Source: Parashewanella spongiae (GTDB lineage: Bacteria > Pseudomonadota > Gammaproteobacteria > Enterobacterales > Shewanellaceae). Taken from it: a DNA stretch of 64,000 nucleotides. The stretch is from NCBI RefSeq assembly GCF_004358345.1, contig NZ_CP037952.1:3224001-3288000 (forward strand), given 5' to 3'. The first letter of the stretch is position 1. The number at the start of each line of letters is the position of its first letter. The position numbers and the translations under genes were made by a program. Positions 27,970 to 36,405 of this stretch are shown here, piece by piece. Under the pieces are notes generated by a model that was not told where the DNA came from, made no database searches, and saw only the letters and a list, made by a program, of their open reading frames with translations.

Positions 27970-28455
27970 ATGCTGAGTTTTTCGAATATTAGGTGGCTTG
28001 ACGACAAAGGTCGAATCAAACCACCTTTGTTTTTGTATTTAATTTTAATCTTTTTAGCTCGTGGTTGGTGTGTGTTTATTTTATCTCTTACACAAGCAGG
28101 TCAGCGAGATGGTCTTGTAAAGCTATTTTACCCTTTGAAAGATGATTTTATTGCTTCGATTATTGTTGGAAGCATTGGGTTAGGTATATATTTTTTGGTA
28201 ACAGTAGAACGAAGAGGAAAACCTCTTTGGCTTATACCTGTATTCTCTAAATTAAAATTGTTGCTTTTTGCTTCAGTTTCTACAGAATTCGCGTTAATTG
28301 TTATTAGGTTATCTCATATCGATTATCAATTTAGTTGGATTTACGCCATTGAAATTTTGATTTTATTTTGGGGTATTATTTACTTGTTGAAATCGAAACA
28401 TTTAAAGTATTACTCTCAAGGTTGGACAATAGATAGAGATAAGAAAACTGAGTAA
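27970..28455 (+). CDS. DUF2919 (YfeZ-like) inner-membrane protein
   Basis: 161 residues with four hydrophobic segments (about 20-40, 58-80, 92-112 and 118-140). It opens with the family-typical WLDDKGRIKPPLFLYLILIFLARGW. DUF2919 proteins are predicted inner-membrane proteins of unknown function. The ATG at 27970 has GGAG eight bases upstream. No partner gene is adjacent in a tight operon. Confidence 0.8.
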   Translation: MLSFSNIRWLDDKGRIKPPLFLYLILIFLARGWCVFILSLTQAGQRDGLVKLFYPLKDDFIASIIVGSIGLGIYFLVTVERRGKPLWLIPVFSKLKLLLFASVSTEFALIVIRLSHIDYQFSWIYAIEILILFWGIIYLLKSKHLKYYSQGWTIDRDKKTE

Positions 28456-28524
28456 TTTAAAGCTTATTGTTAGATCAGGGAAACCGCAGGAGTGAGTGAT
28501 ATATGCACAACTCCATGTGATAAT

Positions 28525-28610
28525 TTCGTCATTCCCACGAACGTGGGGATCTAGCGTCTTATATTTGAATACCAAAAACAATGGATTCCCGTTTTTACGT
28601 AAATGACGAA
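28525..28610. repeat. 86-bp palindromic intergenic repeat with 9-bp terminal inverted repeats
   Basis: TTCGTCATT (28525-28533) and AATGACGAA (28602-28610) bound an internally palindromic unit (CCCAC-GAAC-GTGGG near its left end). This is the familiar CATTCCC...GGGAATCC type of dispersed gammaproteobacterial repeat. It is the only structure in the 405-bp gap between 28456 and 28860. Confidence 0.6.
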
Positions 28611-28869
28611 CTATAAAGTCTACGGGTTTTGCCCGAAAAACGTTTACGCATTTACCTGACTGTTAGATTAACCAACGCATTGTAGGTCGATTGCCTTTAT
28701 TAGTTAATTGTCACGTGCTTTCGTTTGTGGGCTCATATTTTAGACTAGAAACAAGTTTTGAATTAGAAAAATCGTCTTTATTGTTTCTCCGTGTGGCAAC
28801 CGTTTAATTTAACTGCAATAATCAGTAGTAGACGGGTAATTAATAAAAAATTAAAAGGATTTGGTTATT

Positions 28870-30084
28870 TTGGGGGCAAAAACATCAGTTAAATTACCTG
28901 TATCCAAGCTAAAAATTGGCCAGACAGTAAAGTTGCCTTTGTCATGGACTAATCATCCTTTTTTACGCAATCGAGTATTATTAAAATCTGCCACTGAAAT
29001 CGAGATGATCAAAGGGTTAGGCGTTCCTTATGTTTTACTCTTATCTGGAGAGCTTGAAGAAGAACAAGAACTTGAGCCTTCCACTGCGGACGATAAATCG
29101 GCAGAAAAAGAACCTGTTTCTGTTGCTATTGATGAAAGCTTGTTATTGAAAAAGTCAGTGAGATTAAGTCAAAATCGTTTTAATCAAAGTGTTGTAGATA
29201 ATAAGACCGTTCACAGCAAAGTTGTTACTGATCCAGAAGGTGCTTACAGATTATCAGCGGCGATGGTTGAACATTTGGTTGAGCATATGCTTGAAGTCAA
29301 GCAACCATACTTAACGCTTGTTGAGAGTTTTGATGGGAGTGTCAGTGTTACTCAACATTGTGTTTCGGTCACAGTTATCTCAATGATGATAGGGCGTTCA
29401 CTTCAGCTTGATAATGATCTTTTACGTGATATTGCTCTAGGTAGTCTGATGCATGATTACGGAAAGTTTAAGGTGCCAGACTCTATTCTACGTAAAAAAG
29501 GTGAGCTTACACAAAGTGAGCGTAACTTTTTCAATCTTCACCCAAACTACGGCGTTAATGTTCTCTCCGAAACGGGCCATCTCTCTGATGTTGCTTTAAA
29601 AATTGTTGAACAACATCATGAGTACATGGATGGCTCAGGTTATCCTAAGGGGCTAAAAGGGAAGCAAATTTCACTTCCGTCTCAAATTGTCAGCCTAGCT
29701 AACGAATTTGACAATTTGCTCGCTGATCAAAGATTCCCCACACCGCAAATTGCCTTGGGCCATATGTTTAAGAATGGAGCAAGTCGACACTCTGCTAAAT
29801 TAATTTCTTCGTTAGTTAAAATTATGGGGATATACCCACCAGGAACACTGGTTCAATTATCAGACGATAGTTTTGGTAAAGTCATGATCACAACTGAAAG
29901 TGTTAAACAGCCAAACGTGTTAACCTGCGATGTTGAAGGAAATCACGCAAAACTACGATTACTTTCCCAAGAGAATTTGTCGATTAAAAAAGTGATAACC
30001 ATTGATGATTTAAAAGAAACAGTTGCTAACACTTTAAAAGCTTACTCTCCAATCAGTTTTTACTTTACTGCTGGTTCTGCTTAG
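28870..30084 (+). CDS. HD-GYP domain protein, putative c-di-GMP phosphodiesterase
   Basis: About 404 residues. The N-terminal ~125 residues match the DUF3391 region that precedes many HD-GYP domains (VSKLKIGQTVKLPLSW). The HD-GYP domain spans about 140-330, with SLMHDYGKFKVPDSILRKKG (HD plus downstream Lys) and EQHHEYMDGSGYPKGLKG (HHExxDGxGYP). It should hydrolyse c-di-GMP in the cytosol, which links it in principle to Alg44 encoded 28 kb away. The best ribosome spacing (AAGGA, 10 bases) favours the TTG at 28870; a TTG at 28861 is too close. Confidence 0.9.
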   Translation: MGAKTSVKLPVSKLKIGQTVKLPLSWTNHPFLRNRVLLKSATEIEMIKGLGVPYVLLLSGELEEEQELEPSTADDKSAEKEPVSVAIDESLLLKKSVRLSQNRFNQSVVDNKTVHSKVVTDPEGAYRLSAAMVEHLVEHMLEVKQPYLTLVESFDGSVSVTQHCVSVTVISMMIGRSLQLDNDLLRDIALGSLMHDYGKFKVPDSILRKKGELTQSERNFFNLHPNYGVNVLSETGHLSDVALKIVEQHHEYMDGSGYPKGLKGKQISLPSQIVSLANEFDNLLADQRFPTPQIALGHMFKNGASRHSAKLISSLVKIMGIYPPGTLVQLSDDSFGKVMITTESVKQPNVLTCDVEGNHAKLRLLSQENLSIKKVITIDDLKETVANTLKAYSPISFYFTAGSA

Positions 30085-30110
30085 TCAACTTCAGTGATAA
30101 TTAATCATTG

Positions 30111-30135
30111 ATAAGCATTTTCTTTGCTTATTTTT
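30111..30135 (+). terminator. terminator after the HD-GYP gene
   Basis: ATAAGCA/TGCTTAT stem (30111-30117 and 30125-30131) with a 7-base loop, followed by TTTT. Confidence 0.65.
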
Positions 30136-30261
30136 GGATAAAACTCGTTAAACTGATTCTCTTAAGTTAGACATAAGTTCTGCTATACGGTGCCGCGATC
30201 AAAGTTAAAAGTTATTGTTTTTTTAATGGGTTATTCAATAAATTTGATGTTAAGGTTAAAA

Positions 30262-31095
30262 ATGAAAAGTGTCACTATTGTAGGTTGTGGTTGGTTTGGT
30301 TTACCGATGGCTGTTGACTTACTCAATCATGATTACAGCGTAAAGGGGAGCTATCGTAAAAGTGAGAAATTACCACTGCTAAAAAATTTAGGCGTAAAAC
30401 CATTTCAGCTGGATTTATCGGAGCGAGTGAAGCTTCAATCCTTTAATGATAATGAACTCGCTATAATTCGAGAACATTTACAGTCAGATTATTTGATTAT
30501 AAATATACCTCCTAAGCTTAAACATAAAAATCAAAACTATTTAGAGAAACTAAACGCTTTAAAATCACTGACTAATATAGATAATTACAAAAGAGTGATC
30601 TTTATTAGTAGTACAGGAGTTTATCCTTCTCTAGGTATGGATATGCAAGAGGAGAGTGCTTGTGAGCATTCGGAATCAAGCACTACTTTACTTCAAGCTG
30701 AAAAATTATTTTTGAACTATTCAAATGTTTGCGTCGTGCGCTTTGCGGGTTTGATAGGTCCCTCAAGGGCACCGGGAAGATTTTTAGCTGGGCGAAAAGC
30801 CGTTGCTGGTGGAAATAACCCTGTTAACTTGGTTCATCTTTCCGACTGTATCAGAGCAATTTTAGCCATTATTTCGGCAGAAAAAGTGAGCCCTATTTAT
30901 AACTTGTGTACACCACACCATCCCACAAAGAGTGATTTTTATTCCAAAGCGTCAATGGCACTTAGCTTACCGTCACCTGAATTTGTCAGTGATAATTTAC
31001 CAGCAAAAACGGTAAATGGGTTAAGGTTATGTAATGAATTGAATTTTTCGTATAAATACCAGAATTTATACGATGCCATAAAAGATACGAATTAA
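30262..31095 (+). CDS. YeeZ-like NAD(P)-dependent epimerase/dehydratase family protein
   Basis: 277 residues with a Rossmann fold: VTIVGCGWFGLPMAVDLL is the dinucleotide-binding GxGxxG, VIFISSTGVYPS the SDR active-site strand, and VRFAGLIGPSRAPGRFLAG the substrate region. It fits the YeeZ group of atypical SDR proteins, for which no firm substrate is known. I start at the ATG at 30262 behind AAGG, directly at the Rossmann strand; an upstream GTG at 30190 would add a 24-residue hydrophobic leader not seen in the family. Confidence 0.8.
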   Translation: MKSVTIVGCGWFGLPMAVDLLNHDYSVKGSYRKSEKLPLLKNLGVKPFQLDLSERVKLQSFNDNELAIIREHLQSDYLIINIPPKLKHKNQNYLEKLNALKSLTNIDNYKRVIFISSTGVYPSLGMDMQEESACEHSESSTTLLQAEKLFLNYSNVCVVRFAGLIGPSRAPGRFLAGRKAVAGGNNPVNLVHLSDCIRAILAIISAEKVSPIYNLCTPHHPTKSDFYSKASMALSLPSPEFVSDNLPAKTVNGLRLCNELNFSYKYQNLYDAIKDTN

Positions 31096-31122
31096 CTTGT
31101 TTCATTTTTGTGAGGTAACAAC

Positions 31123-31731
31123 GTGATTAAAGCAGCATGTAAAATAGTATTTATAATTTTTTATGTAATGATTGGAAGTGCATCAGCGGCTGACTATATA
31201 AAAGGGAAAGACTACATTGAGGTGACGGGCATCCCAGAGCTTCAACAGCCCATAGTTAGAGAGTTTTTTTCATATAATTGTCCTCATTGTTATAACGAAG
31301 ACTCAACAATGAATAAAATGGCTGAACTGCTTCAAGGAGATGTCACTTTTACTCGTACACCGGTTGGGGCTGGTAGATCGAGCTGGATCCTTGCACAGGA
31401 AGCATTTTTTGTAGCAAAAAAAATAAAAATTTATAAGCAAGTTCATAGCAAGATTTTTCATCGTATTCATGAAGAAGGTGGGCCGTTCACTACTTCAGGG
31501 CAACTAAAAACCTTTTTTATGAAACAGGGTGTCACAGCTGAACAGTTTGATAAAGCTTACAACAGTAGTGATAAGCAAGCGGTTTTATCAAACTATGAAA
31601 CCAAAGTTCAACTGGCAGAAATTAGGGGTGTTCCAAGCCTATTAATAAATGGAAAATATGAAGTTAATCCGGGTAATCGCTCTGCGCAGGAATTAGCTGG
31701 GTTAGTTCGTTATTTGAGCAACATTAAGTGA
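31123..31731 (+). CDS. DsbA-family periplasmic thiol:disulfide oxidoreductase
   Basis: 202 residues. The signal peptide is cleaved near GSASAA (~residue 23). The thioredoxin-fold active site is FSYNCPHCYN (CPHC, as in DsbA), followed by the inserted helical domain and the cis-proline loop RGVPSLLING. CPHC favours dithiol oxidation of exported proteins. The start is GTG at 31123 with a GAGG ribosome site. It follows the YeeZ-like gene after 27 bp. Whether it is the main DsbA or a paralogue cannot be told from this window. Confidence 0.88.
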   Translation: MIKAACKIVFIIFYVMIGSASAADYIKGKDYIEVTGIPELQQPIVREFFSYNCPHCYNEDSTMNKMAELLQGDVTFTRTPVGAGRSSWILAQEAFFVAKKIKIYKQVHSKIFHRIHEEGGPFTTSGQLKTFFMKQGVTAEQFDKAYNSSDKQAVLSNYETKVQLAEIRGVPSLLINGKYEVNPGNRSAQELAGLVRYLSNIK

Positions 31732-32092
31732 TTCTCACCATAATTTTGGGTGTTCAGCCTAATTGATGTTAGTTTTTTAACTTATTGATTTTCTGTAAGC
31801 GAACAAATAAAAATACCTGTAAATGGCTTTCACCTTTAAAACCACTTAGTCGCCATTTCGGTAAAAACATCTAGTTTTAAGCTTATTTTTAAGGTTAAAA
31901 CAACAAAATCCGGCATTTTTTTGAATTTGAAATTTTAGCTAACATCATTTAGAAAGAACTAAATGGACATATTACCTTTACATATTCCTAACTTTTTGAA
32001 ACAACGGAACTTTCTCCTTATATCTTCACATTATTTAGGCTGAGCCCCCATAATTTTTGGTTACATTTAGAACCTGTCATTTCTCAGTAATG
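31732..32092. other. intergenic region without recognisable genes
   Basis: About 360 bp, AT-rich, with no ORF of interest on either strand. Its last part should hold the promoter of the gene at 32133. Confidence 0.4.
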
Positions 32093-32125
32093 CCTATTAA
32101 GTTGATATTAATCAACTTAATAGGA
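32093..32125 (+). promoter_or_regulatory. 14-bp perfect hairpin covering the ribosome site of the LRAT-like gene
   Basis: CCTATTAAGTTGAT (32093-32106) pairs with ATCAACTTAATAGG (32111-32124) over a 4-base loop. The AGGA Shine-Dalgarno (32122-32125) lies at the base of the 3' arm, seven bases from the ATG at 32133. The mRNA hairpin would hide the ribosome site; at the DNA level the same palindrome could be an operator. Confidence 0.7.
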
Positions 32126-32132
32126 TAATCTT

Positions 32133-32714
32133 ATGCCTCTACCTGTAGTCTGGATAGGAGGAGCCATTTTTAGTGCTCTTCTGTTAGCTGAAAAAAACAA
32201 TCAAAGAAAAAACGTTGAACTTCATAGACTAAGACCATTATCTAAAACTGAAAAAAAACCGAGTCTGAAGCTTACCCCGAGTTTGCTGAATAAAGGTGCC
32301 AGAAAAGCGAAATTAAAAAACGGAAGCATAGTGTGTTGCCATGTGTATGGCGTTATCTTACACACTGGTATTTGGATCGACGGGGCTATTGTTGAACTGC
32401 ATGGTTCGGGTTTAGTGCGAGTTGTTTCACCTGAGCGCTTTTTAAAAGATCGCAGTGGTGAAAAAATATATGTGGCAACTCAAGCAAATGGGAAAGTTTT
32501 GTTTGATTTGATAGCGGCTAATAGAGGGAAAGAATTAGTGTATCAATATAGGGATTATGATTTGCTGAAAAATAATTGTTATCGATTCACTTACTCTTGT
32601 TTGTCAGACAGTGAAGAGTATATCAACAGCTTTACTGAGTTTAATGAGTATTTAATAAAACATTTTCAATGTGATATATATTGGGATGAAGCTTTAATAC
32701 CGAAAAAATGGTAG
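32133..32714 (+). CDS. LRAT/NlpC-P60-like protein
   Basis: 193 residues. A short N-terminal hydrophobic segment (PLPVVWIGGAIFSALLLA) may anchor it. The rest resembles the LRAT branch of the NlpC/P60 papain-like fold: NGSIVCCHVYGVILHTGIWI (catalytic His candidate in LHTGIWI), VELHGSGLVRVVSPERF, and a cysteine in LLKNNCYRFTYSC, comparable to the NCEHF motif. Such enzymes are acyltransferases or hydrolases on lipids or peptides; the substrate here is unknown. Expression may be controlled by the hairpin over its ribosome site. Its 3' end overlaps the remains of an opposing acetyltransferase gene. Confidence 0.7.
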   Translation: MPLPVVWIGGAIFSALLLAEKNNQRKNVELHRLRPLSKTEKKPSLKLTPSLLNKGARKAKLKNGSIVCCHVYGVILHTGIWIDGAIVELHGSGLVRVVSPERFLKDRSGEKIYVATQANGKVLFDLIAANRGKELVYQYRDYDLLKNNCYRFTYSCLSDSEEYINSFTEFNEYLIKHFQCDIYWDEALIPKKW

Positions 32715-32887
32715 TAATAAATTATCTACTGTAGTTGGGACGGGGTTGAAACCAAACATTTCATAGAGTGAATGTGCATCTTTTGTTGCAAGCATCATGC
32801 GTCGTAATCCTTGCAAGTCAAAGTGTTTAAGAATAACAGATATGAGCCATTTGCTCAGCCTAAACCTCTGTGTGCTTCTATGATCCT
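32694..32887 (-). pseudogene. GNAT acetyltransferase, C-terminal remnant
   Basis: The minus strand reads IEAHRGLG, then after a one-base frameshift LSKWLISVILKHFDLQGLRR, MMLATKDAHSLYEMFGF, ending TTVDNLLLPFFR. This is acetyl-CoA-binding motif A (RGxG) onward of a GNAT protein. The upstream two thirds is replaced by the 111-bp repeat at 32889. It overlaps the 3' end of the LRAT-like gene by 21 bp. Confidence 0.7.
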
Positions 32888-32888
32888 A

Positions 32889-32999
32889 AATAAATCGGTT
32901 GAATGCACAATTAAGCTTTAATTTATTGAAGTTAAATACAAAGTTAAACAACCCGAATTCACCCATCAGGTGAGTGCTGAACATTCATATACTTGCCAA
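32889..32999. repeat. 111-bp dispersed repeat, copy 2
   Basis: Matches 10642-10752 with the same ends. The DNA beyond it to 33286 contains another dispersed motif (AACGAAGTAACGACAGTTTT, 33038-33057) but no gene I can support. Confidence 0.75.
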
Positions 33000-33286
33000 A
33001 ATCACCGCTAGCTGCGTTATAAATTTTGCAAGTAAAAACGAAGTAACGACAGTTTTGTATGTCGGTAACCACTACTTGCTGCTATTCATGCCTTGCTATC
33101 ATTAATTTTCTCTGCGTATATGAACCCCCAACCGTTTTATTTAGGATGATAAATACGTCTGCAAGGTAGGCGAATGTGGCTTTATCTGTAATCACTCTAA
33201 AACCAACTTGTTCACCTTGTTCCTTCCGTCATCAAACTAAAAGCCATCGAGTTTTCTATTGGTTTAATCAGACATTGATCAGCCCC

Positions 33287-35113
33287 CTAGGTCACTTTTT
33301 TGATTTTATACAGTTTCAATGTGTGACCTCCAATTAGCTTTACTATTTTTTCCCTTAGCTCATCAAAGCCGTCTAGGCGAGCTTCATTGTCACACTGAAG
33401 TAAATTTATTCCTTCAAAACACTGAAATACCCAACGCAGTGTAGGATTAGAGGTTTCTTGATTAATTTGATTTGGTATCGTCGCTTTTAGCTTTTTCATG
33501 TTTGCTCTCATTCTCCTTTGAGCAATTGAGTACACCAAGAAGAGTGAGAGTGTCATCACCATCAACAGAGCATCGATTCTACTTGGCTTTTTGATAAATA
33601 ATGAAGAAACGAAAAACAAGGGATCTTTTAAAAAACGGAAGCCTTTTTCTACTTCAGACTGAGCTTTGTAATGTTTAAGTAACTCTTCGGGCGACAATGT
33701 TTCTTTATCAATATTTGTCGCTAAAACAAAGCATGATTTTTGCTCTACTGCGTCATTAATTTTGTCTTCATTTTCTGCTATCTCAGCCGTTATTTGCCAT
33801 TCAATGCGTTTCACTGGAGCATCTTTCTTTGGCCGACCTTTACCTTCATATATTTTATGCTCGATAACATTTTTTCCTGCTAGCTGATGATACTTCATTT
33901 TTTTTGTTATCTTATCTAACGCTCTTTGTGCATCTGTTTGGCAAGCAAAACGTTGAGCTTGTAAATGAAACAACTCTTTATCAATTCTCAGTTTTGCCCG
34001 TTCAACTTGTCTCACAATGCTCTTTTTCGCTCTGTAATTAGCGGCATTAGAATATATAACCACCCATCTTTGCTTTATTTCCATATGCTCGACGTCATTA
34101 ACAACGTATTGGTAATTATCATCTATTTCAGTCCATTGATTAGTGTTAATGGCATTGGAAACGAGTGACTTTTCAAGAGATATAGTTGATGGAACCAACG
34201 TTAGAAATTTAATCTTAGTTAAAAACTCAGCATTTTTTTCATGATAAAGCTTACTGTCAGCAACAAGATATTTTGGTGAAGGGCTCTTTTTAAAAACATC
34301 AACAAGTGTTTTGCTTCGCGCTTTAAAAATAGCGGTGTCGGCGCTATTGCCATCCCAATTTTTACACGCCAGAAGAATACCTCCATCTTGGCTAACAATG
34401 ACTTCTTGGACAACTTGTTTTAAATCTGGGCGGTGAGCTTTACTGTATCCATGAGTAATAGTAATAACATTTTCATCGGTATTTTTATCGTCAACATCGT
34501 ACTCACCAGTTAATGAGTGACTCGTTGTGTCAAGGAATTGAAAGTTGCTCAAACTCACAAGCTTGAGCTGAGACTAATGAGAATAAGCTTTCACAACCAA
34601 AGTCTGAACACTGATCGAGTGTTCGCCCTAATTTGTGACGATTAAAATGTGAAGCTTCAACTCCTTCACGGAATAAATGTTCGAGTGGTAAGTTAGTGAA
34701 AAATTGAGGGCTAAGCGATAAAGGCCGGTTAGCAAAAACTAATCCGTTCATTATCATCCCCTTAACGGCTTCTTCAAGGGTGATTTCTTGTTTTTCATCT
34801 TGAGGGAGATACTGAACCCACATTCCGCACCTTTTAAATCAAATAAAAACATTAAAATTTCAACAGGTTAATAACCAACCTCAAATATCAATAACTTACG
34901 ATTTATTAAAACTCCTATTTATTTTCAAATAGTTGAAATTTGTATTTTATATAGAATGAAGTTCCATTTGTTTTATCCATTTAAATTTAATTATTTTTCA
35001 ATCGAATACAGGTGCGGAACGTGGGACTGATCTAAAAGACTGACGATTTTTAAGTCTTCAATAACACCTGCAACAATATCATGATGGTCTAACCGTTTGA
35101 TTTTTAGTTTCAT
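33287..35113 (-). pseudogene. IS1634-family transposase, broken by a mini-element and a frameshift
   Basis: The true start is the ATG at 35113 (MKLKIKRLDHHDIVAGVIED...). The N-terminal domain is interrupted after LLDQ by a 211-bp inverted-repeat element (34816-35026) and resumes with YLPQDEKQEITLEEAVKGMI. A frameshift around 34530-34558 separates it from the catalytic part (SLSNFQFLDTTSHSLTGEY, LVADSKLYHEKN, and the YKAQSEVEKGFRFLKDPLF glutamate region), which runs intact for ~420 codons to 33287. Deleting the mini-element plus one CTGA copy restores the reading frame across that junction exactly, so the frameshift is a separate lesion. Confidence 0.88.
34816..35026. mobile_element. 211-bp mini-element with inverted repeats and 4-bp target duplication
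   Basis: Ends ACCCACATTCCGCACCT (34816) and AGGTGCGGAACGTGGGA (35026) are near-perfect inverted repeats, flanked by CTGA on both sides (34812-34815 and 35027-35030). It has no ORF of its own. It sits in the IS1634 transposase gene. Confidence 0.8.
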
Positions 35114-35202
35114 ATTCACCTCAATTTTGAAGTGACATTTTATCAAGCTATTGAAAATATTACATTTAAATTAAATAGATTTTTTTGAGATTGCTCTGTT
35201 CA

Positions 35203-35558
35203 ATGTCTGCTATAGATGTTCAATGTCCTCATTGCCACGGTGTCTCCATATCTAAGGCAGGTAAAAGCCCAAAAGGACAGCAAAGATATTTGTGTACTAA
35301 TCCAGACTGCCCCAAAAAAAACATTTCAGTCTCATTATGTTAAGCACGCTTGGGAAGATGGTATGAAGGAAAAAAGTCATTGATATGGTTTTAAATGGCA
35401 GTGGAATTAGAGATACAGAAAGAGTGTTGAATATACATAAAGACACAGTGATAAACGCCATTAAACTAATTTATCGCTGCCAAAATAAACAAAAAAGATC
35501 AACATGCCCTAACACTCGCCCTGCCACGACAATATATCGTGAGTTTACGGCAGCATAG
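35203..35558 (+). pseudogene. IS1-family InsA-like remnant
   Basis: Begins MSAIDVQCPHCHGVSISKAG, with the InsA zinc-finger CPHC and the second pair CTNPDCPKK. A frameshift in an A8 run near 35313 and a second near 35375 break it. Shifted frames continue with SHYVKHAWEDGMKEK, VIDMVLNGSGIRDTERVLNI and KDTVINAIKLIYRCQNK. No InsB catalytic part remains. Its tail (AATTTATCGCTGCCAAAATAA, then GATCAACATGCCCTA) resembles the ends of MITE-like elements 1 and 2. The last codons fall inside the left end of the IS66-family element. Confidence 0.75.
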
Positions 35559-35616
35559 TGCAACTTTAACCCAATAATTTGATGTAATGATGGCAGATTA
35601 ATTATCGGAGCCCATC

Positions 35617-36315
35617 ATGCCAAATATAGAGCCATTAACTCGCGTCGCCACAGTCTTCGCCCATTGGCGCATAAATAAGCCGAGTCGCGGAACTAAAATA
35701 CCAAACACTCTCCGCGAGCAAGCTATTTCATTGCTAGAGCATTACTCATCATCACAAATTTGCACCGCTTTACGTATCAGTGGCTCTCAATTTAAACAAT
35801 GGTGCCAGGTATCAAACTCGGCAGAGTCCATTACAGACTTCATTGAATTACCCAACTTACCTGAGGTCATCAAGCCCAATTCCCCAGTAAAACTTGAGTT
35901 GAATCTATCTAATGGCGACAATATTCATATACAAGGTGTTGGATGTTCACTTTATTTGCGCCCTCATCGGGGCAATGAAATCATGATCTATTTAACTTCC
36001 AACAGTCGTATCTTCATTGCGACTCAGCCTGCTGATTTTCGCTGTAGTATCGATGGACTGGCGGCCGTGTGCCAACAGCGCTTGTCGAGTAATCCGCGTT
36101 CAGGCTCGATATTCGTCTTCATTAATCGCAACAAAACCATGATACGAGCCCTCACTTATGAGCATAATGGCTTTTGGCTGATGACCAAACGGTTATCAAA
36201 AGGAAAATTTCATGGATGGCCACGTCATCATGGCGTTATGCAACCGATGGCTGCGGCACAATTACGGCAATTACTGAGTGGTGAACCTTATTTATCTTCA
36301 AGTCGATTGAAATAA
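35617..36315 (+). CDS. IS66 accessory proteins TnpA and TnpB as one fused ORF
   Basis: 232 residues. Residues 1-~118 are TnpA-like: a helix-turn-helix region with LREQAISLLEHYSSSQICTAL, then LELNLSNGDNIHIQG. From about residue 119 (MIYLTSNSRIFIATQPADFRCSIDGLA) it is a typical TnpB (SGSIFVFINRNKTMIRALTY, GFWLMTKRLSKGKF). These are usually two ORFs overlapping by a few bases; here they are joined in frame. The ATG follows CGGAG. Both proteins are needed for transposition of IS66 elements, though their molecular action is unclear. Confidence 0.85.
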   Translation: MPNIEPLTRVATVFAHWRINKPSRGTKIPNTLREQAISLLEHYSSSQICTALRISGSQFKQWCQVSNSAESITDFIELPNLPEVIKPNSPVKLELNLSNGDNIHIQGVGCSLYLRPHRGNEIMIYLTSNSRIFIATQPADFRCSIDGLAAVCQQRLSSNPRSGSIFVFINRNKTMIRALTYEHNGFWLMTKRLSKGKFHGWPRHHGVMQPMAAAQLRQLLSGEPYLSSSRLK

Positions 36316-36405
36316 ATCGCACTTACCGGTTGATTATTTTATTTATCGGATCATACTGCCCGCCGAATTCATTTTTCCTATTCGCCTAAGCTGGACTGTC
36401 CTTTA

